A stretch of 64,000 nt of DNA from GCA-2737725 sp965229355 (GTDB lineage Bacteria; Pseudomonadota; Alphaproteobacteria; Rhodospirillales; Rhodospirillaceae), in contig OZ245869.1 in the NCBI GenBank assembly GCA_965229355.1, forward strand, positions 496,001 to 560,000, in the 5' to 3' direction. The notes under the pieces are model-generated. The model was not told the origin of the DNA and made no database searches. It was given only the letters and a program-made list of their open reading frames with translations. Shown here piece by piece: positions 16,545-26,019 of this stretch. How positions within the stretch are numbered: position 1 is the stretch's first letter; each line of letters begins with the position of its first letter. The translations under genes and the position numbers were made by a program.

Positions 16545-18161
16545 GTGAACATCGAGGTCATCATGCCCAAAGCTCTTCTTGCCGACGCCGTTATCGACGC
16601 GCCGGTTGTTGCTGGTGTCGACGAAATTCTGACCGAGACTGCGCTGCAATTTATCGTCGCGCTGCATCGTCAGTTTGAAACGACGCGCCAAAGACTTTTG
16701 GCGGCGCGCACCGACGTGCAGAAGAAACTGGATCAAGGGTGGCTGCCAGATTTTCCAACCGAGACCAAAGATGTGCGCGATGGCGTATGGCGTGTGCGCA
16801 TGGCCCCGCAGGATTTGCAAGACCGCCGCGTCGAAATCACCGGGCCTGTTGATCGCAAGATGGTGATCAACGGCCTGAACTCTGGGGCCAGCACGTACAT
16901 GGCCGACTTTGAGGATTCCAGCACGCCGACATGGGCCAACGTGATCGCGGGGCAAATTAATCTGCGCGATGCAATTGCGGGCACCATCAGCTTTGAAGAT
17001 AAGACGCGCGGCAAAAGCTATACGCTCAATGAGAAAACTGCAGTGCTTATTGTACGCCCGCGCGGCTGGCATCTGAATGAAGCACATGTGCTAGTAGACG
17101 GTCAGCCGCTCTCTGCATCGCTGTTCGACTTCGGTCTTTATGTGTTTCACAACGCGCAGGTATTGCTGGCGAAAGGAAGCGGGCCCTACTTCTATCTCCC
17201 CAAGATGGAAAGCCGTCATGAAGCCGCTTTATGGCGTGAAGCGTTCTTATTCGCCGAAAAGCGCCTGGGCCTCTCTGTCGGCACCATTCGCGCCACTGTG
17301 CTGATTGAAACCATTCTCGCCGCGTTCGAAATGGATGAAATTCTGTACGAACTGCGCGACCATATCGTCGGCCTGAATTGCGGCCGTTGGGATTACATCT
17401 TCAGCACCATCAAAAAACTCCGCGCGCGCCCTGCGGCATTCCCAGACCGCGCACAGGTAACGATGGAAAGCCCGGCCATGCGCGCTTATAGCCGGTTGCT
17501 GATTTCCACCTGTCATCGTCGCGGCGCACATGCCATGGGTGGCATGGCGGCACAAATTCCGATCAAGAACGATCCCATCGCCAACGATGCCGCTTTTACC
17601 AAAGTACGCGCGGATAAAGAGCGCGAGGTAAAAGATGGCCACGACGGTACATGGGTGGCGCACCCCGACCTCGTAAAAGTAGCCTTACGGGTGTTCAATG
17701 AATACATGCCAGGCGCTAATCAAATCGGCCGTATCGATGACCACGGCATTACAGCCGCGCAGCTTTTGGAAGTACCTACAGGCGACATCACTGAAGCAGG
17801 ATTGCGCGCAAACATTCGCGTTGGTGTGCAATACGTTGAATCATGGCTGCGCGGCACAGGCTGCGTGCCCATCAACAACCTGATGGAAGATGCTGCGACA
17901 GCTGAAATTTCACGCGCGCAAATTTGGCAATGGCTTCGTCATAGCGCCAAATTGAACGATGGCCGCACAATCACCAACGCATTGGTGACTCAAATCATGA
18001 ATGACGAAATGGCCAAGCTGCGCGCCCTTGCTGCGCCAGACAGCAAACTGGATGACGCCGCCGATCTGTTTCAAAAAATCGCGATGGCCGATGCGTTTGA
18101 AGACTTTCTGACGCTGCCTGCGTACCAGAAAATCTTAAGTTACGAACAACGCCACACCTAA
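16545..18161 (+). CDS. aceB: Malate synthase A
   Basis: Condenses glyoxylate with acetyl-CoA to malate, the second step of the glyoxylate shunt. The 538-residue length and blocks such as VEITGPVDRKMVINGLNSGA, YMADFEDSSTPTW and RGAHAMGGMAAQIP identify the A-type enzyme rather than the larger G type. A GTG at 16545 is taken as start because AAGGAG lies six bases before it; an in-frame ATG at 16563 is the alternative. aceA follows after 21 bases with its own Shine-Dalgarno sequence. Confidence 0.96.
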   Translation: MNIEVIMPKALLADAVIDAPVVAGVDEILTETALQFIVALHRQFETTRQRLLAARTDVQKKLDQGWLPDFPTETKDVRDGVWRVRMAPQDLQDRRVEITGPVDRKMVINGLNSGASTYMADFEDSSTPTWANVIAGQINLRDAIAGTISFEDKTRGKSYTLNEKTAVLIVRPRGWHLNEAHVLVDGQPLSASLFDFGLYVFHNAQVLLAKGSGPYFYLPKMESRHEAALWREAFLFAEKRLGLSVGTIRATVLIETILAAFEMDEILYELRDHIVGLNCGRWDYIFSTIKKLRARPAAFPDRAQVTMESPAMRAYSRLLISTCHRRGAHAMGGMAAQIPIKNDPIANDAAFTKVRADKEREVKDGHDGTWVAHPDLVKVALRVFNEYMPGANQIGRIDDHGITAAQLLEVPTGDITEAGLRANIRVGVQYVESWLRGTGCVPINNLMEDAATAEISRAQIWQWLRHSAKLNDGRTITNALVTQIMNDEMAKLRALAAPDSKLDDAADLFQKIAMADAFEDFLTLPAYQKILSYEQRHT

Positions 18162-18182
18162 CCCACAGCAAGGAGAACCGTG

Positions 18183-19487
18183 ATGACTGCCCGCGTTTCG
18201 ACAGACACTGACTGGTCCACCCTGATCGCCGCCGCCCCGGCGGATCGGTTCAACGGGATTGCGCGCACCTACAGCGCAGCGGATGTCGTACGTTTACGTG
18301 GGTCGATCACGCCGCAGTATACGTTTGCTGAACGCGGTGCCAACAAACTGTGGGGGTTACTGCACAGTGAGAACTACGTGCATGCCCTTGGCGCGTTGTC
18401 GGGCAACCAAGCCATGCAGATGGTGCGCGCTGGCTTAAAAGCCATCTACCTTTCTGGTTGGCAAGTGGCGGCTGACAACAACACCGCCGGAGCCATGTAC
18501 CCGGACCAAAGTTTGTATCCATCCAACTCTGCGCCGGAACTCTGCCGCCGCATTAACCGCAGTCTTCAACGTGCAGACCAAATCGACACCGCCGAAGGCA
18601 AGCACGAGCGCGATTGGTACGCGCCGATTGTCGCCGATGCCGAAGCAGGCTTTGGCGGCCCGCTGAATGCCTTTGAACTGATGAAAAGCTTTATCGAAGC
18701 CGGCGCTGCCGGTGTGCACTTTGAAGATCAACTGTCGTCAGAAAAGAAGTGCGGTCATTTGGGCGGCAAGGTGCTAATTCCCACGGGTCAGCATATCCGT
18801 ACATTAACAGCTGCACGTTTAGCGGCTGACGTCATGGGCGTTCCCACGCTCGTTGTCGCCCGGACTGACGCGGAAAGCGCAAAACTGATCACCAGCGATA
18901 TTGATGAGCGGGATCGCCCGTTCATCATCAGCAATGAGCGTACACCTGAGGGGTTCTTCCGCATCAACAATGGCGTCGATGCTTGCATCGCACGGGGCCT
19001 CGCGTATGCACCGCATGCTGATCTTTTATGGTGGGAAACCTCGACGCCGAACCTGGAAGATGCACGCCGCTTTGCTGAAGCCATTCATGCGCGCCACCCA
19101 GGCAAGCTGTTGGCTTATAACTGCTCGCCATCGTTCAATTGGGAAAAGAATTTAAGCAAACAAACCATTGCAGCCTTCCAACGCGAGTTGGGCAACATGG
19201 GCTACAAATTCCAATTTGTGACATTGGCAGGGTTCCACCAGCTCAATCACGGCATGTTTGAGTTGGCGCGCGGCTACCGTGATCGCGGCATGGCAGCGTA
19301 TTCAGATTTTCAGCAAGCCGAATTCGCCAGCGAGAAAGATGGCTACACCGCGACACGCCATCAACGCGAAGTGGGTACTGGCTACTTCGATACCGTAACT
19401 GAAATTCTCAGTGCGGGTTCATCATCGACGCGCGCGATGGGTGAGTCGACCGAGACTGCCCAATTTCACGCTCACGCTGCTGAATGA
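18183..19487 (+). CDS. aceA: Isocitrate lyase
   Basis: Cleaves isocitrate to glyoxylate and succinate. The 434-residue protein has the family signature EKKCGHLGGKVL with the catalytic Cys, and substrate or metal segments such as SGWQVAADNN and IVADAEAGFGG. AGGAG at 18171 is seven bases from the ATG at 18183; a GTG just before it is less well placed. It is co-directional with aceB and followed by a 68-residue gene with a strong ribosome-binding site, so the three form an operon. Confidence 0.97.
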   Translation: MTARVSTDTDWSTLIAAAPADRFNGIARTYSAADVVRLRGSITPQYTFAERGANKLWGLLHSENYVHALGALSGNQAMQMVRAGLKAIYLSGWQVAADNNTAGAMYPDQSLYPSNSAPELCRRINRSLQRADQIDTAEGKHERDWYAPIVADAEAGFGGPLNAFELMKSFIEAGAAGVHFEDQLSSEKKCGHLGGKVLIPTGQHIRTLTAARLAADVMGVPTLVVARTDAESAKLITSDIDERDRPFIISNERTPEGFFRINNGVDACIARGLAYAPHADLLWWETSTPNLEDARRFAEAIHARHPGKLLAYNCSPSFNWEKNLSKQTIAAFQRELGNMGYKFQFVTLAGFHQLNHGMFELARGYRDRGMAAYSDFQQAEFASEKDGYTATRHQREVGTGYFDTVTEILSAGSSSTRAMGESTETAQFHAHAAE

Positions 19488-19506
19488 AATCAAGGAGGTA
19501 ACGCAA

Positions 19507-19713
19507 ATGACCGACATGACGCAAACACTCGACCCCCAACAAACTGCCGCTGTTGACGAACTGCGGACCCAAATCACGCGCATGAATGACGCCGTGAAGC
19601 GTGCGGTTGATTCTGGGCTTACGATCGAAATCACGCGGGCATCACGTCATCACTCACCTCAGTATTGCTGGGGCGATCAGATGAGCCCAAAGATCATGCC
19701 TGCGAATAATTAA
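19507..19713 (+). CDS. Small hypothetical protein of the glyoxylate operon
   Basis: A 68-residue soluble protein. An acidic helical first half (VDELRTQITRMNDAVKRAVD) is followed by a His/aromatic tail (RASRHHSPQYCWGD). An optimal AAGGAGGT sits seven bases before the ATG, and the gene starts 19 bases after the aceA stop, so it is very likely translated along with aceA. No known domain is recognised. A longer frame from 19411 lies inside aceA and is rejected as start. It could be a small partner or regulator of the shunt enzymes, but nothing in the sequence proves this. Confidence 0.75.
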   Translation: MTDMTQTLDPQQTAAVDELRTQITRMNDAVKRAVDSGLTIEITRASRHHSPQYCWGDQMSPKIMPANN

Positions 19714-19736
19714 GCGGGAGAGAGCCGCGCCAGCCG

Positions 19737-21731
19737 TTAGATCGACGGCTGGCGTGCGTTATCAAGCTTGGCATTCGCTGCGCCATCAATCGGCTGAATA
19801 AAGACACCGTCTTTATTGTAGCTGTCGATCACTTTACGCAACTGAGCCATTTTCTCGTATGGGTTTACCGTCGGATCATCAGCCCACAAGTTATTGGGAA
19901 GCCCACGGCCACTGTTGTAAAGCGCTTCATACGCAACAGCGTCATCCCACGGCAGCAGATTGGCTTTGAGATTTGCGCGCGCTGTCCGCAATGCTTTCAA
20001 ATCAATCGAACCTTGCACAGGCACAGCACCCGGCCCATCCACCACCACTTGCAGCGTGCCATCAAAGTTCACCACTTTGCTGTAGCCACGGTTCATGAAT
20101 GTGAGCTGCGACTGGCTATACGCGCGGTATTCACCGCCATGACCTGCCGTCACAACATAGGCCGTGTTCTCGTACGCACGAGTGTGACGCCCCATATCCC
20201 ACGCACGACGGCGGATGTTATGCGGCTCAGACGTTGGATGAATAATGACTTCCGCACCTTTGTTGGCAAAGCCACGCGCCGTTTCAGGGAAATTCATATC
20301 AAAGCAAATCTTCGTCCCAAGAATACCAATCGGCGTATCGACGACCGGCAATAAGTAGTCGTGCCCATATTTCTGAACATACTGATCGTAGAAGCTTCCT
20401 GGCGTTGCATCCGGCAGCATGCCGAACACATCTGCGCAGTGAATCTTGCGGTAGCGATGAATCAGGTTGCCGTTATCATCGAAAATGAAGGCGGTGTTGA
20501 AGAAGCGCCCTGGCCATTCAGGATCAAATTCGAACACGCCACCAGCAACGTATGATTTCGTATCCTGTGCAAATTTGGCGATTTTATCGGCCTCAGGCCC
20601 TGGGAATGAAATGCCGATCAGATGCGCAAGGTGTGATGAACGGCTCCCGAGCGGGCTCGCGGCACCTGTTAGGAAAAATTCCGGAAACACGGTGAGCTTC
20701 ACACCAGGCGAGCGTGACATCCAACCAATCACGTCCAATGCCGCATCTAAGTTTTTCATGCGGTTGGGTAGAAGTTGCTCAGGTGTTGCGGAACCAACGG
20801 CAATGCTTTGGCACAACGCCACTTCATAACGATCAATCGCTTTGGCAGGCTCCGCTGCTTTCGGATAAGCCGCCAGTAATTTTTGACCTTCCTTGATCCA
20901 GTCCTCACGCGTGCCGGGAGAGGCATGCGGTTTGCTGGCATTCGCTTTATAGACCGGACCATAGACTGGCATACGCACGACAGCGGGGAAATTGCCCATC
21001 GGCTCTTGGCGGCGGCGGCGCAAATTTTGCAGATCAAGATCAGCCGTAAAGAACGACTCATCGCCTCCAGCCGCGATTTTTGTGCCCCACCACTCTGCCA
21101 CCATTGAAGCTGGCGAGAGCTTTACGGATACATTGCCGCGCGTGATCGACGTCGCAGAGGCTGTCGCGACATAACATACGTTTTCATAAGAGCGTGCTTG
21201 GCGGGCAACCATACGCGCCTCGAAGGTTTGATCGCGACGTTCACGCGCCGGATTCAAAACAATTTCAGCACCAGTCGTAATTAGGCCGCGGAACACCTGC
21301 GGATACAGAACATCTTCGCCGCACAGCACGCCAATCTGACCTAGCGGTGTATTCGCAACGACCGGCTTATAAGGCTGGAAGGTATCCGCAACGGTGTCTG
21401 TAAAGCCTTCGACAATATCGGGTAGGATTTTCGGCGCGCGGATCAGCACTTTCGCATTGGGCCCGACCAGAAAGCCAATGGTGCGTGGCGCAGTGTCAGC
21501 GGCGGTCTTCACGTAAGAGGATGCACATATATATAAGTCGAGGTCTTTGGCGAGGCGGCCCAGCAAGCCAGCCACATCCGACTCCGGGGGCGCATCCTGC
21601 TCGCGGCCATCCGCATGGGGCAATAAGGCCAGGGCAGGCCCGACTTCCACAATGGTGCGGCGTGCTTCTGTAAGTACAGCCAACAGCGTGCTTTCGTCTT
21701 TCACCGTCCACGGCGTCTGAACAACAATCAT
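19737..21731 (-). CDS. Tandem carbon-nitrogen hydrolase (nitrilase superfamily) protein
   Basis: A 664-residue protein with two nitrilase folds. The C-terminal copy (about residues 310-600) has the full Glu-Lys-Cys triad: VFPEFF, YRKIHC and KICFDMNFPE. The N-terminal copy (about 1-270) keeps a Lys (RAPKIL) and the Cys (VLCGEDVLYP) but reads LLPHADG where the Glu should be, so it is probably inactive. The natural substrate (an amide or nitrile) is unknown. The ATG at 21731 is preferred to a TTG at 21767. It converges with the aceA operon. Confidence 0.85.
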   Translation of the reverse strand: MIVVQTPWTVKDESTLLAVLTEARRTIVEVGPALALLPHADGREQDAPPESDVAGLLGRLAKDLDLYICASSYVKTAADTAPRTIGFLVGPNAKVLIRAPKILPDIVEGFTDTVADTFQPYKPVVANTPLGQIGVLCGEDVLYPQVFRGLITTGAEIVLNPARERRDQTFEARMVARQARSYENVCYVATASATSITRGNVSVKLSPASMVAEWWGTKIAAGGDESFFTADLDLQNLRRRRQEPMGNFPAVVRMPVYGPVYKANASKPHASPGTREDWIKEGQKLLAAYPKAAEPAKAIDRYEVALCQSIAVGSATPEQLLPNRMKNLDAALDVIGWMSRSPGVKLTVFPEFFLTGAASPLGSRSSHLAHLIGISFPGPEADKIAKFAQDTKSYVAGGVFEFDPEWPGRFFNTAFIFDDNGNLIHRYRKIHCADVFGMLPDATPGSFYDQYVQKYGHDYLLPVVDTPIGILGTKICFDMNFPETARGFANKGAEVIIHPTSEPHNIRRRAWDMGRHTRAYENTAYVVTAGHGGEYRAYSQSQLTFMNRGYSKVVNFDGTLQVVVDGPGAVPVQGSIDLKALRTARANLKANLLPWDDAVAYEALYNSGRGLPNNLWADDPTVNPYEKMAQLRKVIDSYNKDGVFIQPIDGAANAKLDNARQPSI

Positions 21732-21948
21732 CTTCGCAAGTCCCCAGTCGTGCGCAAATTCGCGCAATCACACCAATATCTTAGCGGATCAAGGATGCTG
21801 GGGGCCATCAGACACAACAAGCGCATGATGTGACGTGCGGTCGCAGTGCGGCCTCTAATCTCCGGGCGGCGTCACACAGTGAACGTTTTACCAGGCTGGC
21901 TGTTTGGTCTAAAACACCGCCGCCTTTGGGCCCTTAGGATTTAACGCA

Positions 21949-21960
21949 CTATATATATGA
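21949..21960 (+). promoter_or_regulatory. (TA)n stretch overlapping the aminomutase start codon
   Basis: CTATATATATGA contains the proposed ATG of the next gene. It matches AT motifs found before hisG and tRNA-Thr. Being fused to the start codon it cannot be a -10 element for that ATG; either translation starts further downstream or the AT stretch acts in the leader. No Shine-Dalgarno sequence at normal spacing is visible. Confidence 0.3.
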
Positions 21961-22997
21961 ACGCGTCTGCCCCATCACCTATACGCACGGTTTCCCAGCT
22001 TCGCGACAGCGGGCTGATTAAGGCTGAGCACGTCAGGCCGATGGAAGAGGTCACAGAACGCTATGCACTTTCCATTACGCCGGAAGTTGCTGCGATCATT
22101 CAGGCCCATGGAACAGATAGCGCGGTTGGGCGTCAGTATATTCCGCACCCCGATGAACTGGTGACCGCGCCAGATGAAACGATCGATCCGATCGGCGATA
22201 AAACGCACAGCCCGGTCAAAGGCATTGTGCACCGCTACGCAGATCGCGTGCTGTTAATGCCCACGCAAGTTTGCGCGGTCTATTGCCGTTTCTGTTTCCG
22301 TCGCGAAGCTGTAGGGCCAGATTACGCAGGCTTAAGTGACACCGAACTGCAAGCGGCACTGGATTACATTCGCCACACGCCTGCGATCTGGGAAGTAATT
22401 CTGACCGGTGGCGATCCACTGGTGCTGTCAGCACGGCGGTTACAAATTATCTTGAATGGGTTGGATGAGATTCCGCATGTTGCCACCATCCGCATTCATA
22501 GCCGTGTGCCTGTGGCAGCGCCTGACCGCATTGATGATGCACTTTTGAATGTGCTGCGCAGCGTGCACAAGCCGATCAATATCGCAGTTCATTGCAATCA
22601 CGCGGATGAATTGACTGCGAACGCCGTTCACGCACTACGTAAACTTCGCAAAGCTGGTGTGATGCTGTTTGGCCAAACTGTTCTGCTGGGCGGCGTAAAT
22701 GACGACCCCGTGATATTGGAAGCGTTGTTCCGCGGCATGTTGGCGGCAGGCGTGAAGCCATATTACCTACACCAACTTGATCGCGCACCCGGCACCGCAC
22801 GCTATGTGGTGCCCATCGCGCGTGGCCAAGAGATCGTGAAAGCGTTGCGCGGCAAAGTCTCTGGCCTTGCCCAACCGACATACATTTTGGATATCCCGGG
22901 CGGCGCAGGCAAAGTCCCCATCGGCCCTGGCTACCTCAGCACACAAGACGATGTGTTGATGGTCGAAGACCCAAATGGGTTAACGCACCCTATCTAA
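21957..22997 (+). CDS. Lysine 2,3-aminomutase-like radical SAM enzyme
   Basis: A 346-residue radical SAM protein with the cluster motif CAVYCRFCFRRE (C-X3-C-X2-C, near residue 105) and the block LTGGDPLVLS. The PLP-binding lysine is expected in the C-terminal part around DIPGGAGKVP. It belongs to the KamA/EpmB group: either a true lysine 2,3-aminomutase or the enzyme that makes (R)-beta-lysine for elongation factor P. The short length fits the EpmB-like group, but no epmA or efp is nearby to confirm this. The start codon lies inside a TATATATATG sequence without a clear ribosome-binding site. Confidence 0.88.
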   Translation: MNASAPSPIRTVSQLRDSGLIKAEHVRPMEEVTERYALSITPEVAAIIQAHGTDSAVGRQYIPHPDELVTAPDETIDPIGDKTHSPVKGIVHRYADRVLLMPTQVCAVYCRFCFRREAVGPDYAGLSDTELQAALDYIRHTPAIWEVILTGGDPLVLSARRLQIILNGLDEIPHVATIRIHSRVPVAAPDRIDDALLNVLRSVHKPINIAVHCNHADELTANAVHALRKLRKAGVMLFGQTVLLGGVNDDPVILEALFRGMLAAGVKPYYLHQLDRAPGTARYVVPIARGQEIVKALRGKVSGLAQPTYILDIPGGAGKVPIGPGYLSTQDDVLMVEDPNGLTHPI

Positions 22998-23193
22998 GGT
23001 CTTACGGCGCCCTCGACCCTCAGTGTCAAAACATTGCGCTGTTTTACTTTTTCGTGACGTTTCTTTCTCTTATCCCTGCGCCCCATGGATTGAAGTTGTG
23101 ACGGGTTGGCTGGCTGCCACAATCAAGGTTACAGTACGGTCTCAATTCGCCAGGGCTGAAACCTTGGCTCCACCGCAGGTTAGAGGGGTTGTT

Positions 23194-24444
23194 ATGGCGG
23201 GCGCACATCATCATCAGGTTCTTATTGTCGGCGGCGGCGCTGCGGGCATTACGGTTGCAGCCGAGTTACGCCGTCATGACCATGAAGACTCAATCGACAT
23301 CGCCATTATCGAGCCCTCACAAGTTCACTACTACCAACCTGCATTTACATTGGTTGGCGCTGGTGCTTACAGCCTGAAAGCCACGCGCAAAGACGAGGCG
23401 AAATTAATCCCGTCTGGCGTGACGTGGATTAAGGAAGCCGCTGCAGGTTTCGACCCGGATCATAATACCGTCACGCTCTCCTCAGGTGAGAAGGTCACGT
23501 ACGATTATCTGGTCGTCTGCCCCGGTTTAAAAATTAACTGGGATGGGGTCAAAGGCTTGAAAGACGCTGTCGGCAAAGACGGTGTGTGCAGCAATTACTC
23601 GCCCGATACCGTGGAATACACATTCGAGTGCTTAGAAAAATTAAAACGCGGTGACAGTGCCATCTTCACGCAGCCACCGATGCCCATTAAGTGCCCTGGT
23701 GCTCCGCAAAAAGCTGCATACCTTGCCGCTGACTACTTAAAGAAAAGCGGCATCCGTCAGTTTGTGGACGTGAAGTTCCTAACGCAAACACCGGCCATCT
23801 TCGGCGTGCCGTTCTATGCCAAGGAACTTGTGAAGATCGCAGCTGGGCATAACATTGACGTACGCTACAACCACAACCTTGTTGAAATTGATGCGGCGAA
23901 CAAGAAGGCCACGTTCGACATCGTGGGTGGTCAACAGCAAGGCCAAAAGCTGGTGTTGGATTACACCATGCTGCACGTTACGCCGCCGCAAGCCGTGCCG
24001 GATGTGCTGAAGGGCAGCCCCATCAGCAATGCTGCTGGTTTTGTGGATGTGCACGCCAATTCACTGCAACACGTGAAGTATAAAAACGTATTTGGCTTGG
24101 GGGATGCAGCATCGACCGCCAACTCCAAAACAGCTGCTGCTGTGCGCAAGCAAGCCCCGGTCGTGGTGCGCAACATCAATCATCTAATCCGCAATAAGCC
24201 AATTGAAGAGTCGTACGATGGTTATGCGTCGTGCCCGCTGACAACAGCTTATGGCAAAGTGCTGATGGCTGAGTTCATCTATGGCGGCAAACCGACACCG
24301 ACGCTACCGCTCGATCCGGCAAAAGAACGCTGGATTAACTGGACGATTAAAACAACCGGCCTGCCGATCCTGTACTGGGATTACATGTTGAAAGGCTTTG
24401 AGGCCTTCCCCGGTCACGATACTAAGTTTCAGCCGCCAGCTTAG
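23194..24444 (+). CDS. Sulfide:quinone oxidoreductase-like flavoprotein
   Basis: A 416-residue FAD-dependent membrane-associated enzyme that would oxidise sulfide and pass electrons to quinone. The N-terminal dinucleotide motif VLIVGGGAAGITVAAEL is followed by SQR features: Cys in GVCSNYS, Cys in MPIKCPGAPQKAAY, and the second FAD motif FGLGDAAS. The Cys and helical C-terminal part fit type II (mitochondrial SQRDL/HMT2-like) enzymes. The ATG at 23194, preceded by GAGGGG, is chosen over an upstream in-frame start at 23023. The last four bases (TTAG) overlap the stop of the convergent esterase gene. Confidence 0.88.
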   Translation: MAGAHHHQVLIVGGGAAGITVAAELRRHDHEDSIDIAIIEPSQVHYYQPAFTLVGAGAYSLKATRKDEAKLIPSGVTWIKEAAAGFDPDHNTVTLSSGEKVTYDYLVVCPGLKINWDGVKGLKDAVGKDGVCSNYSPDTVEYTFECLEKLKRGDSAIFTQPPMPIKCPGAPQKAAYLAADYLKKSGIRQFVDVKFLTQTPAIFGVPFYAKELVKIAAGHNIDVRYNHNLVEIDAANKKATFDIVGGQQQGQKLVLDYTMLHVTPPQAVPDVLKGSPISNAAGFVDVHANSLQHVKYKNVFGLGDAASTANSKTAAAVRKQAPVVVRNINHLIRNKPIEESYDGYASCPLTTAYGKVLMAEFIYGGKPTPTLPLDPAKERWINWTIKTTGLPILYWDYMLKGFEAFPGHDTKFQPPA

Positions 24445-25955
24445 TTATTTTTCTTCAGCCAGGACGATGCCGCTTTTGCATCGCCCTGGCCTGAATAAAC
24501 TGCTGTCGCGGGGTATTGATACACAGGTCGTGAAAAGATGACCTGTTCTGGTGGAAGCGGAAACCGTTCCTCCAGCGGCAACGGCACCATCTTCTTCAGC
24601 TTGGTTGCCTTAAGTTCTTCAGGCGCCTTGCCCTTCTCAATCCAATTTTCCATCGCTGTCAGAAAATCAACCGCATCGGGCCCCTCGCCGCCGCGGCAAT
24701 GACGCATGCCGGGAATCACAAACAGCCGGAAGAAATCATCGAGCTTCTCACGGCCAAACGCCTTCTCGTATGCGGCATAGACATCGATCGCGGTGGCAGG
24801 GGTCAGTGAGTCATCCGACCATGAATGGTACAGCAGCAGCTTCCCACCGGATTTATTCAACCCCTCGATGCGTTTTCCGTCAGCCCCAAAATCTGGCAGC
24901 GCATCGACGGGCGCAAGGCGTACATCCTTAAAGTCCAAATCACCTAACGATTGCGTCGCGCCGTAGCGTCGTAAGAAATTGCGGGCGACACCTTCAAAGC
25001 CAGCGGATTTATCAGTACGCACTAAATTCTTCAGCCATCCTAACTCACCGCCCTTAGCGAAGCCTTGGCTGGCATACCCAGGAATGCCGCCATAAATTTT
25101 AGTCGCCGCATCAATTTGTTCAGCTGAAAGGCATGATGAACTTTTTCCACAACCCAATGATGATGGATCAAACTTACAGCTGGGCGGATCGCCAACAATA
25201 CCATCGGCCACACCATCATCGAGATCGCAAGCTTTCAACACAGCGTCATGCAATGTGCGAATGGCGTGCTCATCCAAAATGCTTGTGCCATCCGCGCGCG
25301 TGTTCGCTTTGAGCGCCCAGGCAATGTTGGGCACCGCTGCACCAGCCGCGGGCGCACCTGCGATAATACCGTCATAGTCATCAGGGTATAGCAGCGCTGC
25401 CGTCAGCCCTTGCCGCCCTCCCGTAGAGCAGCCGCGAAAGTACGCGTAATCTTGCTCCCGATTATAATAGGCCTTCACGGTGGCTTTCAGCAGCAGCGTC
25501 GCCACATGCGTTGAGCGTTGTGCAAAGTCTTCCATTGCTGCAGGGTCAGTGGCGAAAGCCATATCCGCTTCCGCATGCCCCATGTCGGTATGCGCCACAG
25601 CATATTTGCGCACCAACGCATCGTCTGTGCGTTCCATTTGCACAGCGCCGCACAAACCACCACAGCCCGCCATCAACACACGACTATTCCACCCCGAGAG
25701 CGGTAGCCGGATTTCAACATTATTCTTAGGTGCGATCACAGCAACGACGCGGCAATACCCCGGCAAGGTTTTGGTATCTGCGACGCGCTCCGACAGTGAA
25801 ATGTTAACCGCAGCGCCGACCTCGCCCGAGAAATCTTGAAGCTTCAAACCAGCACAGACAGCGTTATCAATTGTCTCCCACGGATTACCCGCCCCTTCCA
25901 ATGCAAATGAAGGCATGGCGGCGATCAGCAGAACGAACACAGCAGCGCGAAACAT
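24441..25955 (-). CDS. Tannase/feruloyl esterase family protein, exported
   Basis: A 504-residue exported esterase. A Sec signal peptide (MFRAAVFVLLIAAMPSFALE) is followed by the tannase-fold alpha/beta hydrolase. The nucleophile is in GCSTGGRQG, the acid is probably in the SWSDDSLTP region, and the His is in GMRHCRGG. Several paired Cys (CGGLCG, CGKSSSC) suggest disulfides, consistent with a periplasmic location. The family hydrolyses esters of aromatic acids such as gallate or ferulate, but the substrate here is unknown. Stop codon overlaps that of the sqr-like gene. Confidence 0.87.
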   Translation of the reverse strand: MFRAAVFVLLIAAMPSFALEGAGNPWETIDNAVCAGLKLQDFSGEVGAAVNISLSERVADTKTLPGYCRVVAVIAPKNNVEIRLPLSGWNSRVLMAGCGGLCGAVQMERTDDALVRKYAVAHTDMGHAEADMAFATDPAAMEDFAQRSTHVATLLLKATVKAYYNREQDYAYFRGCSTGGRQGLTAALLYPDDYDGIIAGAPAAGAAVPNIAWALKANTRADGTSILDEHAIRTLHDAVLKACDLDDGVADGIVGDPPSCKFDPSSLGCGKSSSCLSAEQIDAATKIYGGIPGYASQGFAKGGELGWLKNLVRTDKSAGFEGVARNFLRRYGATQSLGDLDFKDVRLAPVDALPDFGADGKRIEGLNKSGGKLLLYHSWSDDSLTPATAIDVYAAYEKAFGREKLDDFFRLFVIPGMRHCRGGEGPDAVDFLTAMENWIEKGKAPEELKATKLKKMVPLPLEERFPLPPEQVIFSRPVYQYPATAVYSGQGDAKAASSWLKKNN

Positions 25956-26019
25956 GGAAACCTCGTAGGTCTTTGGGTTAGTTTAGCGCGAACCACTTAA
26001 AAACACAGGACCGATCATC

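Noticed and set aside
16476..17087. 203-codon antisense frame at the start of aceB
   Set aside because: It covers conserved malate synthase coding sequence on the other strand and has no motif of its own.
23023..23193. N-terminal extension of the sulfide:quinone oxidoreductase frame
   Set aside because: The residues do not resemble a signal or domain, and a ribosome-binding site precedes the ATG at 23194, immediately before the FAD motif.
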